Shown here piece after piece: positions 1-31,376 of a DNA stretch of 64,000 nt. The notes below the pieces were generated by a model that did not search any database, was not told the DNA's origin, and was given only the letters and a program-made list of their open reading frames with translations. The stretch is taken from NCBI RefSeq assembly GCF_000247815.1, contig NC_021685.1, positions 18,336,201-18,400,200 of the forward strand. The letters are read 5' to 3'. Both the position numbers and the translations under genes were made by a program. The DNA comes from Ficedula albicollis. Taxonomy: Eukaryota > Chordata > Aves > Passeriformes > Muscicapidae. The number at the start of each line of letters is the position of its first letter. Position 1 is the stretch's first letter.

Positions 1-79
1 GCATGTACAGACACGGACAGACATTCACAGACCGCCGTGCTCACCCCCGCCCAGCTCCGGTCCAGCAGCGCCGCACGCT

Positions 80-742
80 GGGCTCGACACGGCCCTACCA
101 GGCACAGAACGGGAGCATCACCGAGCCATGCCCCGGGAACCGCTCTGGGCACGGCAGTACCGGGCACAGAACGGGAAAATCACCCCTGGGAACCGCTCTG
201 AACACGGCAATACCGGGCACAGAACGGGAAAATCACCCCTGGGAACCGCTCTGGGCACGGCAGTACCGGGCACAGAACGGGAGCATCACCGAGCCATCCC
301 CCGGGAACCGCTCTGGGCACGGCAGTACCGGGCACAGAACGGGAGCATCACCGAGCCATGCCCCGGGAACCGCTCTGGGCACGGCAGTACCGGGCACAGA
401 ACGGGAGCATCACCGAGCCATCCCCCGGGAACCGCTCTGGGCACGGCAGTACCGGGCACAGAACGGGAGCATCACCGAGCCATGCCCCGGGAACCGCTCT
501 GGGCACGGCAGTACCGGGCACAGAACGGGAGCATCACCGAGCCATGCCCCGGGAACCGCTCTGGGCACGGCAGTACCGGGCACAGAACGGGAGCATCACC
601 GAGCCATCCCCCGGGAACCGCTCTGGGCACGGCAGTACCGGGCACAGAACGGGAGCATCACCGAGCCATCCCCCGGGAACCGCTCTGGGCACGGCAGTAC
701 CGGGCACAGAACGGGAAAATCACCGAGCCACCCCCCGGGAAC
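80..742. repeat. 62-bp GC-rich minisatellite, about 11 units
   Basis: Tandem units of 62 bp containing GGGAACCGCTCTGGGCACGG and GGGCACAGAACGGG. Two early units are shortened to about 51 bp. The unit length is not a multiple of three and lacks stops in plus frames, so several long frames run through it. None is a gene. Confidence 0.95.
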
Positions 743-799
743 TACAGCAACCTCCTCTCGGGCTCCTTCCTCACTGCACTGACCACTGAACGATTCTGT

Positions 800-3700
800 T
801 TTTAATCACAACATATTTAATTACAAAAAGCATTCCCCCAGAAAAATAAGATGCAAAGGAACTAACAATTTGTATTTCTACACCTGTATTTTTCAAGAAC
901 ACGCTTCCGGAATAACTCTTAATGCAACCTTGTGAGAAAAACCTTCAACCAAAGCAATCTGTTTTTTACAATCACTGTGCCAGTGTACATGTGGAAATGG
1001 AACTATCTCAAGTGTCAGAACTCCCGGGTATGCAGTCACCTTAAACTTGTTTCAAGTTAACGATTCTAAGCGAGCTGAAGAATTTCAGTAACTACCTTCG
1101 CTCAGGTGCATTTCCTTTGATACATTGATCGCAGACTTACCAGTTTTACCGACCCTTGGCAGTACCTTATGGCCAGTTAGGGGCATCACAGCCAAGCCCT
1201 GCCCATCCCACGGGCTGCTGCTCCAGCCTGTCCCCGGAGAATCGGGAATAGCTGCACAACGAGCTGCTCCAGGGAACGCTACAAACCTCTCCTGTTGCTG
1301 TTTCCCCCTCCAAGGGCAAATGTCTGCCTAGCAGCACTGCTTTTCCACACAACTCTCTGCCTCCTACGCTGCCAGCATCCAAACCAGCAACACACCACAA
1401 AACAGGACACTATGAAAACTAAGTCATGCAAGCATTAAAACAAAATATGTACTGATAGACAATTGACAGACCAGTATTAACAGTCATGTACAGCACAAGA
1501 GTCCAGTGCAGTATTCAACAGAAATTGAATATGTATATATTCATTCAAAGGTCTGTCTGTTCCAAAAACAGCATCTTGGTGCATTATTTTTGTACTGGAA
1601 TGGTTATGGTACTAAAAGTGTATTACAGCATGGTGGAAGAAGTCTCCAAGGTTTTGCTCTTCTTCCTCAGACAGTAAGTCCCAGTGGGCTGGTTAATAAA
1701 AATGCATTCATTTACCTAGCCAGTTCTCTTTTTCTATAATGAGTTTGCTTTTATTACATGCTTTAAAATATGAGTTAATTAATGAACAAAATTTGTTTAT
1801 TTATATAAAAGACTTGTTCTACTTTCATTAGACTCTTCACCATTCTCTAACCATTTTCTATTTGTCTGTATACAAGCACATGAGCAAACATAATCATTAC
1901 AACACGGCTGAAGCATGTAAAATTTCCATTATCCATTCTGTAAATAAAACAATTCAAGCATTCCTGAATATTTATATAAATCTGTATTAAATTAGTCATT
2001 TGCTGTATGTTTGACTTTCCTGCTTCCAAGTGTGAGCGTGTTTATTGGCAGTGTGCAGAGAGCTGCCAGCAGGACCCGTATGTGAGGATTTACAGCCGTG
2101 GGAGCAGCGTGCCATCTGCTGCTCTCTGAGCTGCTACAGCAGCAGAGGCACAGCAGCCACCCAGTGCTGCCTTCTGCTGCCTCTGGGCTGCAGAGAGCTC
2201 ACCGACAGCTCAGCCTGCCTGAGAGGAAATGCTCTCAACAGCACCAGGACAGGGAGCTCGCGTGTCCTCACACAGCTCCTGTTAGAGGAGATGGCACAGG
2301 CTGTGCTCCAGACCACACACATACCAGGCCTGCTAGACCAAAACAAAAAATTGACTGCAAACTAAAGGATACTGGTAGATGATGTAATCAAACCTTTGGG
2401 GAGGGAAAAAAAAGCATCACTTTGAAAGTGCATTTGCAATAAACTCTAGGGGTGAAGAGTGAGGCTGGAATTTGGGAACATCCCTTGAGTGGTTACACAC
2501 CAGGAAAGCCCTGCAGAGCTCCTCCTGTCCCAGCCTGGCTCCATAGGAGCACATGCCATGGGCAAAGGCAGTGTGTGAAACATGATTTATCACCAGTTTG
2601 ACTCATGCCCACTGATGTGGTGGGGGAAAAACAGAAACAATGAACCAACACAAAACTCTTTTCTTAAATTTATCCTACAGTATTTCACCACATCCTTTCA
2701 GTATTTCAGTTATTTCTTTCTGTTCCAAGCGCTCTCCAGTAAATCATTTGGAAACATTAGCCAGCATTTCCTTGTTAATTAATAATTTAACCCTCCCCAT
2801 ACAGGGCAGTGGCAGGGCCAGGCTTGTGGTCACTCACAGCGCATTGCTGAGCTGGCAAAGGGTCAGCTGGGACATTTTTCCTACTGGACAGAGGTCCAGG
2901 TGATTAAATATAAATAATGCACTGCCATTTCTGCCTGCTTCTCCACTCACACACAAATGCTTCCTCCAGCTCTCTCTAAGGATGGATATAAAAGTCTTGG
3001 GGTACAATCTCCTAGCCAAGCCCTGATAGCACACTGTGCATGGATGGGGCCTCTCCAGGCCCATCAGGAGCACAGCAGGTGAAACAGAAACCTCAACATC
3101 GGATAAAGGGAAAAGAGTAATTATAATGGTATAATAAAAATAACATTAGGAATAAAAGAATGAAAATAAAAATAAGATTATCATAACAAAGAGGAATTAC
3201 AGATCAGAATGACAACTGCTGTAGAGCCACGTTGCCTTTGAAGTGCCATCGGTAGGAATTTTGCTCATGAAAATACCTGGAGCAGCAGCACACTTCTACT
3301 GGGTACCTCCTGTTCCTCAGCATTTGAGAAGTCCACCAGTCTTTAAAATAACAAGTCAGCTTTGACAGCTGAAAGCAACGCATTGCTTTAATGGAAAAGC
3401 AACTCGGTATCGTGTAAAACTCTCTTTTTAATAGTGAGTGAGAAAGTTGAAGTACATTTCAAACCTGAAGAGGTAAAAATATTCTGGAGATTGGGACTGT
3501 CCACCAGAAAGCAAGGAAGGAGTGCTACACAAGTGAAGTCAAACCTCAGTCACTGTCACAATTCTTGCTAAAGATTTGCTTGAGGCCCCAACAGAATTCT
3601 TTCTGAAGATCAATTGATCTCATCTTACTGACATTCTCTTTATAACATCTACATTATGACTGTCCCCTACAGTTAAGGTGAATTAACTGCTGCTTCTTCA

Positions 3701-6700
3701 AAAATGCATCTTACTTTTCCCTCTTCCGTATTTAAAATGCAGAAAAGCCAAGTAATGTGAGAAATACAGTGGAAACCACATAAATGAATAACTGTCAAAA
3801 GAACAGAACTATTAAAAGAATAAATCTTGTGTACCCAGCTGTGAAATATAGCACAATATAGCAGAACCCAGCTAAATGTTTGAAATAAAAAATTGAAATG
3901 CAAAGTAACCTAAAATTGTTTAATGAACATAGCTGTTAAAATATTAACCCCTCACATGCTAAAACTCCAAAGCATCCATAGTAGGAAGGCTGGTCAGATG
4001 AACATCACATTAAGTGCTTCCCTCTCTCTCCATCCAGTCATTTTTCCCCAGCTGAGCTCAAGAGCTTTTATGGGTGAGATCATTGGCAGGTTCATTTCGG
4101 CACAGACTGCTTGAGTCCAAAGCTTGTGGGTTTCAGCAAGTCTTTACCTTTGAGCTGTGCTGAAGCTGGGCTCTCACTCTCTGATCCAAGAACCACAGAA
4201 TTGCCATCCATCAAAGCATCCATCAAAGGCATCTTCTGGAAAACTCCTAATGAAACAAACAGACATTTTCAGGGAGAATTCTCTAATGAAAGTGTATTGT
4301 CACAGCCAAGCTCCTTAGGAACCCATCAGCTATTTTTTTTACCCAGGTTGAACGTTCTTCTAAGATTTTGTTTTGTTTAGATGCTAATTACAGTAATTGA
4401 CCATGATTAAACATAAACATCAACATAATGTTTTTCTAATTACTTTGTCATTTGAAATTTCCTCAGATGTGTGTTATACTGTGGTGAATTTGTAAAAGTA
4501 TTTTGTTTTTTTTTTTCCTTAGAGCGTCCGTTCCATATTGAAAGAAACAGAAATTTGAGAAACAGGGGTCTCAAATGGCAGGTGCAGAAGAGCAGTTTGG
4601 GTTCCCTGAACACTGAAGCTCTTGTACTCAGAAACCAGTTTACATATGCACCATATAATGCAGTGTCAGCCTCACTCCCCCCACTTCTATCTGTCCTAAA
4701 ACATCTGAACCAACACTTTTTATGAGCTAAATCCTTACCTGATAAATATTTCCATATTATCAGGATTGAGTTCCAAGAATCTATTTCAGTCTGTGTCAGC
4801 AACGAAAATGTAATTAATTTTTTAAAAGGAAAATTCCTTTATTTAAGCTCACAAGCTCTTCTGCTATCTATTCATTGAAATCCAAATCCCCTAGCAGGTC
4901 AAAAAATTAATTCGCACTTTTTGTCACATCCCATATACACAGTCACTGGATTAGAAGTCAGTAGCTACTTCATCTGTAAACCTGTATATTAAAACCTTTC
5001 TCTTCTAATAAAAACACAGTGGAAGATTGCTAACACCACAGAGCCTCAGGGTAGATTAGGAAGGCAAGAAACAAAGGAGAAAATGTAAAGCTTTTTATCC
5101 ACTTGTAAGTTGCATGTCCTTTTTCATGTGTTAGCTAGTGGATGGAAAAGAACAGGATCGAACATGCACAGGGATTAAGAAAGTTTTTGCCACTAGAAAT
5201 TGGTCATTCCCCATAATCCCCAGCTCACTGCAAAAGGAGGACTCTAGTAAGCACATTTTTAAATCTAGAGCCTTCTTTTCTATTCCAAGCTCTAGTCTCA
5301 AAATAAGGCTAAATTTCCAGTTGTTGACCAGGAGCTCCTCTGCACTTCTTCACCCACAATAATTAATGTAAAGGAAGTCCTGCAGAAAACAGCAACCAGA
5401 ATTCACCAGCAATGACATGTACACTTGTGGAACACACAAATGAAAGCCCTTCACTGCCTCCTACCAAGGCTCTGGAGAGTTTACAGACTTAATTACCCCA
5501 AAATGTTGGAAAGGATGAGGGAACTGCTCAAGGAGAAAAACACCTTGGCCTGATTTGAGAGTGCTCCCTTACCACAGCAGCACTTGGTTACTCCTAGTAG
5601 AATAAAATAATTCTCTGAGCAAATACTGAGATGGTAGGGCCCAGCAAAACAGAGATACAATTAAGAAAAACATTAAAAAAAAAAGAAGCCAAGCTCAGAA
5701 TTTAGACAGTCCAACCTTTATGGCAGGACACAGATGGCAGAGAGATGGAGAGACAGCAAGAGAGTCACGGAGGAAAGAAACTGGAATTTTTGTCTTTAAA
5801 CCTTTTTTGGCCATTGGAGCTTAATTGGGTACCATGTAATCAATTCAAGCACAGAATTCATCAAGTCAGAAAAAATTAAGAAGCAATTCTGAGCAATTTA
5901 AGTTCAATAATGAAAAACCTCACCTGGCTCAAAAGAGCACACAAGCAGCAGAATGTCCTTCAGAGAGGTGTCACGAAATGAGACAGCTCTTTCAGAAGAG
6001 GTGAAGGTCTTGAAAAATCAACCTAAGAAAAGTAAGCACAGAATAAACAATGTTCCTTTACTTGCTAAAAATAGATGGATATTTGCCAGATTAATTATTT
6101 GACACCAGAAATGAAAATTATGCCCAGCACTAAATGCAGGTCTCATCAGGTTCCTGACTTGCCTCAATTTTTTCCTTCAAGGCTGTTCCTCTTCTGGATG
6201 GACAGGTCTGAGCACTTTCTCAGGTTAAGATGTAGGCAAAAGAAAGTCATGAGCAGAAATACAACTGATAGTTCATTTGCTTTCTGATTCTGGTGACCAT
6301 GAAGAGAGAAGTGATGCGTGGGGCACTGATGAGTGCCTGCACTCAGAGTCTCCAGTGCCTACAGCTAATTTTGTCAGAGGAGAAAGGCATTTCAATCCCT
6401 TCACGGCTAAGAAAGATTTCTCATGAAAGCCTTTACATCATCCCTTGCAGAAGGAAAAACAAGCCATGCTTACCAGCTCCATTTCCTGAGTCACTTCTGG
6501 GAGAACCTCTCCTGTCCCACAATGGTCCACAGTGCCCTATGGGGGAAAAGACAGGACTGCTCAAGCATCAGGCCTTGTAGCTACCTTCTTCCAGCATCAC
6601 TAGAATCAGGTCGTATGTTATATTTTCCAACTTTTCTAGAATGAAGAGGAATTGTTAGGCTGAGACATCCTAAGCTGTTCAAAAGGTGTTCATGCCAAAT

Positions 6701-9700
6701 TCTATCAACATGGATGGAACTAGATCTTCAGACTTATCTCTGAAAAAACCTCTCACCATAAATGACAAGAAGACCCATCTGAAAACAGACTCCAAGGAAC
6801 TGCAGCCTAGAAATTCACTCCTACACTTTTCTCAGAGGTCTCAGGTGTTCAGTATTGTAGCACTTGAAAGGCAAACCATAAGAAAAAAATAAGCTGTGCA
6901 TGGATGAAAAAGATCAGAGGGTACTCTCAAAAATATATGCTACCTATGAAAAAAGTTCATTTTCTTCACTCCACAGTAGTTTACAGAGCATTGGTTCAAA
7001 CTGAACAATACATTCCACCACTGAGAACTTGTGCCTAAAAACGATGCAGGGGGTGTTTGATATTCCATGTGAGGATCCAATCTCACCATCAGGGCTTAAG
7101 ATCCTTGGAATGCTTCAAAATCAGATACAATGAAGAATTGTGCAATTAATTTATAAAATTTAACTGCCTTCATTCAGCTATGCCAAAGCTTTTACAGAAC
7201 AATTAAATCTGCTCCTTGTTAAAACAACTAAAACCAACTGCCTCAAAATCAATTATGCCTTGCCATTTAATCAGGGGAAGGTCTCTGTGTACTTCTACTG
7301 CTGCAGTTTGCAGCCTCAGCTCCCCTGGTGTCCAAAACACCAAGTCATCCTTGTCAATATTTTCCTGCTATTTGTTGCAATCACTCTCCTTTTTACAACT
7401 CTGAGGGTCACCCAGAGTTGAACTAATGAAAGTTCTGCTCTTTTCCAAGGGCCTGACTTCTCCCTGTCCCCCACTGTGTCACCTGCACCACAGCACAGTG
7501 AGGAGGGACAGTTCAGGGCAGCTCCCAGGCAAAGGTTCCATCGCTGCCCTGTCTGCCTTTTACATTCCACACTCTGAGAACAGCCCATTGGAATGCTCCT
7601 TGGATCACACAGACATGCAGAAAAGGAAAATGCACCCTCCCCTTCCCCAGGTGTGAAGCACTGTGTGCTGAACCATGAAGGAGCTGGGAAAAGAACTGTA
7701 GACCTGGCTGCTAATCCCTTTCCCAATATCAAATCACACCCAAATTCACACTGGATGAACCTCAATCCAGAATGCTAATGTATATATATTTGAAACTACC
7801 ATATGCTAATTATTACCTATATTAGTATTGTTTAGGGATTATTTCTACAATTTTTATATAAAATTTAATTCGCTAGATCTATGGCTTAATTTTCTTTCCA
7901 GCAGAAATTCTTAATTTAACTAAAGAAATCTCTTAAGAAACTCTATTTTGTATTTAAATCACTGTTTTTAATGAACTGCACACTGAAGAGTCACACTGTA
8001 ATCATTTTAATAATAAATGCAAACTCCAATTACAGTACATTCATAAAAATAACTGCAAAATGGTAGAGAAGTGTACTTGAGTTTGTTTTTAATAAACAGG
8101 TTATTGCAACTTATCTTTTATTAGACACTCCCAAAGTAACTCAAAAAGTATATTAACTTGAACAGTATTACAAACAAAGTAAGACTGAAAAGCAAATGAG
8201 AACCCCACTGGCAAGCAACAAAACCTTTGTAGTTCCTCGCTGAGTTCCCAGGATCACCAGCACATACACACACAACGGATCATCCTGGAGGCAAACTGTC
8301 AAATAGCTGAATTTCCCCACTGCTTTTTCTCATCAGAAGCTGAGAAAGGCTTAGCCCTCACACACACACGTATCAGAAATGTGTTTCTGTGGGGGCTGAA
8401 GAAAAATGAAGGCATTGGACAGAATGGCTTGACAACAAGGGCTGCTATTTTCCAACCACACTCCAAAGGAGTGCTCCAAAAAAGACAACCAAGAAAAAGC
8501 TTCCAGAGCACCGTGAATTCTGTGAGGTATCAAACCCACCCTGGTCCTTCCCCATGGGACAATCTGTTCTGAGCAATGCACTTCACACTTTTTCCACCTC
8601 AGTGTCAAACCAAGGAACATAATGTGCCAATAACCACAAATTAAGAGGTCTGAACAAAAAAATGGTAGAAGTGAAAACTTGTTCCTTACCTCCAAAACTT
8701 TTTTTTTTTTTACATCAGCAATAATGCCTCTGAAGATGAGCTGATTTTTCAGTACATCAAGCTATCCTAATTTTGTAATTTTAGAAAAGACATGAATAAG
8801 AGCTTGATGACAAAAAGAACCAGTTTGGGTCAAGAAGGTACCTAGTTCAGAATGTAATTTCCAGCAATGAAGCATTTGAAGAATAGCAACACAAGTTTTC
8901 TACAAAGAATATGAGCTAAACAGTTCTAATAGAAGCTTCAGCCATGGATTTTTTTTTTTTTTTAAGAATTCTTATGGTTAGTACAATAATTACCATTTAA
9001 TCATTAGAGGTTAACATTTAGTGACACAAAGTGTATTACATAGTCAGTCCTTCTTCCAGGACACATGACAGCAGTTTTTGAATTCACAGAACACGGGCAG
9101 GTAAACCAGTAATTATTCATTCTGGTCCCATACAATGGGCACCGATTATTTCACCATGGAACAGCAGCTCTGGCAGCCAACTATATTCAAGTTTATACAG
9201 GCAAGAGTCCCTGTGAAAGTTCTCAATTCAATCTTCATCATCCCACAGGGCAATGGACTTTGCAGTGGTAGGAATTCTGCCCTAAGTAGCTTCAGACACC
9301 TCCTTTGCTCAAACCCTTACCAACAGCTGAAAGGTGATCCCTAAGAAAACAACTGTGCCAACAGAAACGGCCCAGCAGTCAGACAGATGCTGGCTGCTCT
9401 AACTGAGTTGGGAGTAGAAACAGACCTGAACAAGAAGTGGCATTTTTGATCACAAAGAACAGCAACTTTTTCTAAGAAACAGATTTATACCCTAATGGAA
9501 AACATTAGATACTATTTCTTTCCCTCACTCTTGTCATGTTTCCATAACACTCAAGAATAAGCTGAACAAAATTCTGTGGGTAGTTCTAGTCCCACCTCTC
9601 CAGCTCCCTGACGCCCTGGGCATCTCTCCTAGCAGCCTGCCAAAGTACCAAGAACCAGCAATGCTGGAGGCCCAGCGCTGCAGCTGCCAAGCAGGGCAGG

Positions 9701-9917
9701 AAACTAGGGGGGCTCCTAATCTAAGCTTTGCTGACACAGAAAAATTTCCACAAACATTTTGATCTTAACCAACACTTGCTGACTGAAAACACTTTACTAA
9801 GAAAGTTCAACCAGCTCTACCCAAAAGCAGCTTGACGGGAATAACTCCTGAATTGTCACAGTTGAGGGGGGAAAAAAATTAAAATTCAAAAAAATTAAAA
9901 TTCAGTGGTCCTTCTAT
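800..9917. other. Gene-free A+T-rich DNA
   Basis: No splice-bounded homologous exon, RNA gene or clear mobile element recognised. Open frames are short and compositionally random. A pyrimidine tract ending in TTAG at about 4501-4520 resembles an acceptor, but what follows matches no protein I know. Distal regulatory DNA cannot be excluded. Confidence 0.6.
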
Positions 9918-9959
9918 GTGCCATGCCTCGTACTCAAGTATTTAAATAAATGCCAAAAA

Positions 9960-10231
9960 TGGCCTCTCTCACGCGGGCGGAGCCTTGCTGCCAGCAGTGG
10001 AGCAGAGTCACCAGGGATGCCCGGCACACCTCGGTGGGTGTCTCCCAGAGCCCTTCCCGCCCCCTTCCTTCCCCCCCCGTCCGAGGCCGTTCCAGCGGCT
10101 CGTGTTCATCTCGGACAAGTTCTTCACCGGGGCTGCCTCTGCTTTTCGGGGAAGAAGTGGCACAGAAGCCCGACACAGCCCTCAGAGAGCAGCTGCACGG
10201 AGGAGCAGCTGCGGCCGCTTCCCCCCAGCGT

Positions 10232-10298
<67 letters not shown>

Positions 10299-10380
10299 GG
10301 GGGGAGCGGGGCCGTGGGAGCGGGGCCGTGGGAGCACGGGAGCGCCGCCACAGCATCTCCGGCCCCGCACGGCATCTCCG
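9960..10380. other. GC- and CpG-rich block (possible CpG island)
   Basis: CpG-rich sequence that resumes at 13422-13600 (GGGGCGGTGC repeats) beyond the satellite and poly-G. It could be a promoter CpG island of an unseen neighbour, but no exon was recognised. Confidence 0.4.
10235..10297 (+). repeat. Poly-G run, 63 nt
   Basis: Uninterrupted G inside GC-rich sequence. Probably an artefact like the longer runs. Confidence 0.95.
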
Positions 10381-10598
10381 GCCCCGCACAGCGCCGCACA
10401 GCACAGCACAGCATAGCACAGCCCCGCACCGCACAGCCCAACACCACACAGCAAAGCCCAGCACAGCACACCCAGCACCGCACAGCACAGCACCGCACAG
10501 CACACCCAGCCCAGCACAGCCCCGCACAGCACAGCACAGCACAGCCCCGCACAGCCCAGCACAGCACAGCACCGCACAGCCCGGCACAGCCCCGCACA

Positions 10599-10659
10599 NN
10601 NNNNNNNNNNNNNNNNNNNNNNNNNNNNNNNNNNNNNNNNNNNNNNNNNNNNNNNNNNN
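10599..10659. other. Assembly gap (61 N)
   Basis: Explicit N run followed by GAAAAAA and then poly-G, which suggests an imperfectly closed gap. Confidence 0.99.
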
Positions 10660-10666
10660 GAAAAAA

Positions 10667-11058
<392 letters not shown>

Positions 11059-11915
11059 CACAGCACAGCCCCGCACAGCACAGCCCCACACAGCACAGCA
11101 CAGCCAGCACAGCACAGCACAGCCGCGCACAGCACAGCCCCGCACAGCACAGCACAGCACAGCCCCGCACAGCACAGCGCCGCACAGCACAGCACACCCA
11201 GCCCAGCACAGCACAGCCCCGCACAGCACAGCGCCGCACCGCACAGCACCACACAGCACAGCACACCCAGCACAGCACACCCCGCACAGCGCAGCACAGC
11301 CCCGCACAGCCCCGCACAGCACAGCCCCGCACAGCACAGCACAGCCGCGCACAGCACAGCCCCGCACAGCACAGCACACCCAGCACAGCACAGCACAGCA
11401 CAGCACACCCAGCACAGCACAGCCCCGCACAGCACAACTCAGCACAGCCCCGCACAGCACAGCACAGCCCCGCACAGCACAGCCCCGCACAGCACAGCAC
11501 AGCCGCGCACAGCACAGCCCCGCACAGCACAGCACACCCAGCACAGCACAGCACAGCACAGCACACCCAGCACAGCACAGCCCCGCACAGCACAACTCAG
11601 CACAGCCCCGCACAGCACAGCACAGCCCCGCACAGCACAGCCCCGCACAGCACAGCACAGCCGCGCACAGCACAGCCCCGCACAGCACAGCACACCCAGC
11701 ACAGCACAGCACAGCACAGCACACCCAGCACAGCACAGCCCCGCACAGCACAACTCAGCACAGCCCCGCACAGCACAGCACAGCCCCGCACAGCACAGCC
11801 CCGCACAGCACAGCACAGCCGCGCACAGCACAGCCCCGCACAGCACAGCACACCCAGCACAGCACAGCACAGCACAGCACAGCACAGCACACCCAGCACA
11901 GCACAGCACAGCACA

Positions 11916-13422
<1,507 letters not shown>

Positions 13423-13601
13423 TGGGGGTGCGAGGGGTGCGGCCGGGGCGGACACGGGCGGAGGTGATGCGGGGGCGGTGCGGGGGCGGTGCGGACAGCG
13501 GAGGACACGGGCGGGGACGGCAGGACACGGAAGGACAAGGGCGGTGCCAGCTCCTCCCGGACCAGCGCCGCGGCCTCCTCGCGGTGATAAAGGGCCTGAG
13601 C

Positions 13602-15240
13602 AGTTGGTGTAAAATTATTAATGTTTCCCTGATGCTTTATTGCCCACATTGCCAAGATTCCCATTGCCCAAAGGACCCTCTGCATTAAGCAGTGTAATTT
13701 CTTTAGCAATTCCTTTGCCCTCACGTGGGAGGGGCAGGTCACAGTGAAGGTGCTCGTGTGACAAGAGGAAGCTGTGCCATGAAGTGCAGACTCGCATTTA
13801 ACAAGGTCTAAGTCTTCTGTGGAAGCCCATTTGGAGAAGGGTCCGGGTCTGCCTTGCAAAGCACAGGATCAGGACTAGCACCTCGTTTTCAGCTCAAGCC
13901 TGGCTCATTTCCTACTGGGTGGAATAAATCTCACTTCTTGACCTTGCTGTTCCTTTGGTTATGCGAACAGATCTGCTGCTGCAGGCAGTGCATTCACAGT
14001 GAGATCCACTCCAGTCTGCTGCTTAGACAGGACTGAACCTTCTCCATGCTTTTTCAAATTTTAATAATAAATTACTTATTAAAGCATATAAACAAAACCA
14101 GCTGTTTTTGTCCCTTTCCACAAAAAAGAAACTAGGAATTGCACAAGATGTCACTGTTCCTTTTTTTCTTTTTTTTTGCATCACACTGGGATTTTTCCTA
14201 AAATGCAATTTTCTTACTGAAATAATAGCTGATAATTTACAAGAATTTATTAAATATATATAAAAAATACATAGAGAGAGAAATGCAACATATTTAATTT
14301 ACAATTCTTCGTTCTGGGACTGTTAGCTTTTCTTAAATAGACATCCTCCATCAGACCAAACACTTGCATACTGGTATTTGCTAGCATCTTGCTGCACATT
14401 TTCTCATTCAAACATTCTTTGTTTCTGTTTTTTGTTTTCCATTAACAACATGGTAAACAGCAAAAGGCCCTGAAGAATTCTAATTTCTTTCTATAGGTAG
14501 TGATTTCGAGATTATTTTCTGTGCCATGTACTATACTATACCAATATATATTGCCACCATTTAGTGATTACTTTAGTAATCTAATTCATTAATTTGCAAT
14601 GCAGATCACAATTGATCTTGAGTATATGTCTGCATATTAAATAGTTCCATAAAAAGTAATCAGTAATTTCTATCAGATAATTTTATGTTTAAGTTAATAT
14701 ATGGTGGATAAACAAAAAAAGTTATTAGCAATCACTAAGAAGACCAGGAAGAGTCCATAAAAATAAAATCAGTGTTAAATATAAAGCCACTTCCTATTCC
14801 TAATTAAAACTAATTAATCTTTTTCAATAACACAATTACACACTTTCTTCTCATAAGCTGACAATACCCCATGAAGCCTGTAATGAAATAAATTACTCTT
14901 TGGTTGTTTGTTGGACAGAGGTCAATAATACCTCAGGGCAAACACAATCTATAGCAAATTTCTTAAAGAAATTCAAATTGAAAAGAAAAATCTTTCTGAG
15001 AGCAGAAAAACCTTTCTGATAGCAGAAAAACAAGGCACAAATAGCACATTAAAAGAAGAATTTGTGAGACAGTGTAAATGCATTAAAAATCCTGCACAGA
15101 GTATATTCACTGTGCCCGTAAAGCCTCCCTGTCACATGGACCCAGCTGGGGATGGCCTCGGTGGTGACCTGTGTGTGCAGGAGCCCTGCACGGGGCTGTG
15201 CCCGAGGAGCTGCACCCACCAAGGCTTTCCTGAGCTGCTG
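13602..15240. other. Gene-free A+T-rich DNA
   Basis: No gene, RNA or mobile element recognised. Ordinary non-repetitive sequence, very A+T-rich from 14040 to 15060. Confidence 0.55.
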
Positions 15241-15254
15241 CTGCATCGTCCTGG

Positions 15255-17455
<2,201 letters not shown>

Positions 17456-17865
17456 GTTCAGTAATTTCCTGCTGTTCATCTGCCCTCTGCCAGTGGGAAC
17501 CAGAGGTGCAGGGGCAGGGTTGGTGTTTTCCATTACCCGTTAACTCCGAGCCAGCCCTCATGCAATTAGTTAACACAAGCAATTGGAGGAATTGCTCAGG
17601 GTGCTCGCTCAGCCCTTGGAAGTGCTGTGGTTCTGATTCCATCTCCTTTGCTGTCTCGTTCACGGATCAGTCACAACACTGTTCCTGTGCTCCGCTGGTT
17701 TGCTGCCCTTTCAGCAACGCTGATATTCCCCGGCAAGGCTGGTGGCTCGGGCATAGGGGCAACTTGTTCCCAGCCCCAGACAAAGGACAGGTCCTGGCTC
17801 TGGAGTGCAATCCCTGGGTGCCTGAAGGGCATGGATCGAGCTGCAGAGCAGCTGCTCCCTTTAAA

Positions 17866-20090
<2,225 letters not shown>

Positions 20091-20099
20091 CTGCTCCCG

Positions 20100-20617
20100 G
20101 GAGGAGCTGCTGCTGTGGGCAGCAGGGCAGGAGCTGTTCCAAGAAGGAGCCCAAAGTTGTACTCAGAGGTTTGGATACTCCAGGAATCTTTTCGGCTGTG
20201 TTTGAGTATTGACTGTAAAACAGCACTTACTGGTTTTAGACCGGGATTGCTTCATGTATCTACTGACAGTAAATAAAATCATCCCCCAAAAGACAGATAA
20301 TTCCCTTTTGACACAGAAAATTTCAAATAAGAAAGAAAATCCTGCTGAAAGTCATGAGAAAAGACGAACTAAAGAGATTGAAGACTGTTTTGCAACCTCC
20401 GTACTTACTTAGGCTTGTTGCCATGTGAACAATCTCTTGATATTTCTTAGTACTTCACCAAAAAAAAAAAAATTGATACAAAGTAAAATTTTGTTTAACT
20501 ATTAGCATTTTTGCTAGACAAATTAGAAGGTATGAAAGAAATTAGAAGATAATTTTAGAATTAATAGAAAATTGGATCCTTTTGGCATACTTAGTAGAAA
20601 GGTGCATGTTGAAGGAT
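20100..20617. other. Spacer between 77-bp array and KAZALD-like 3' end
   Basis: A+T-rich sequence with a short A run at 20460-20472. No feature recognised. Confidence 0.5.
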
Positions 20618-20623
20618 TTTATT
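20618..20623 (-). terminator. Candidate polyadenylation signal of the KAZALD-like gene
   Basis: AATAAA on the minus strand (TTTATT on plus), about 200 bases downstream of the TAA. It would give a short 3' UTR. Motif and position only. Confidence 0.45.
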
Positions 20624-20819
20624 TAATAGTCTAAATATATGGTGTTACAGCTGTTCTTATTTCTGGTGAGTAGCATGGTACACTTCATCCAAAGCTGCAT
20701 TTCAGGAAGGCGGATACATAAGTGAGTATATGTGTTATCAGAGAAGCCATTTACAGAACAGACACTACTGGTAAATAAAACAGTGCGAAAGGATTTGGAC
20801 AACAAATGTATAAAAATTA

Positions 20820-31376
<10,557 letters not shown>

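Noticed and set aside
3..805. Plus-strand frames of 143-259 codons
   Set aside because: They are translations of a 62-bp minisatellite; the same peptide recurs in all three plus frames.
4440..4802. 120-codon minus frame near a pyrimidine tract
   Set aside because: The tract is on the opposite strand, no family resemblance, and random-looking composition.
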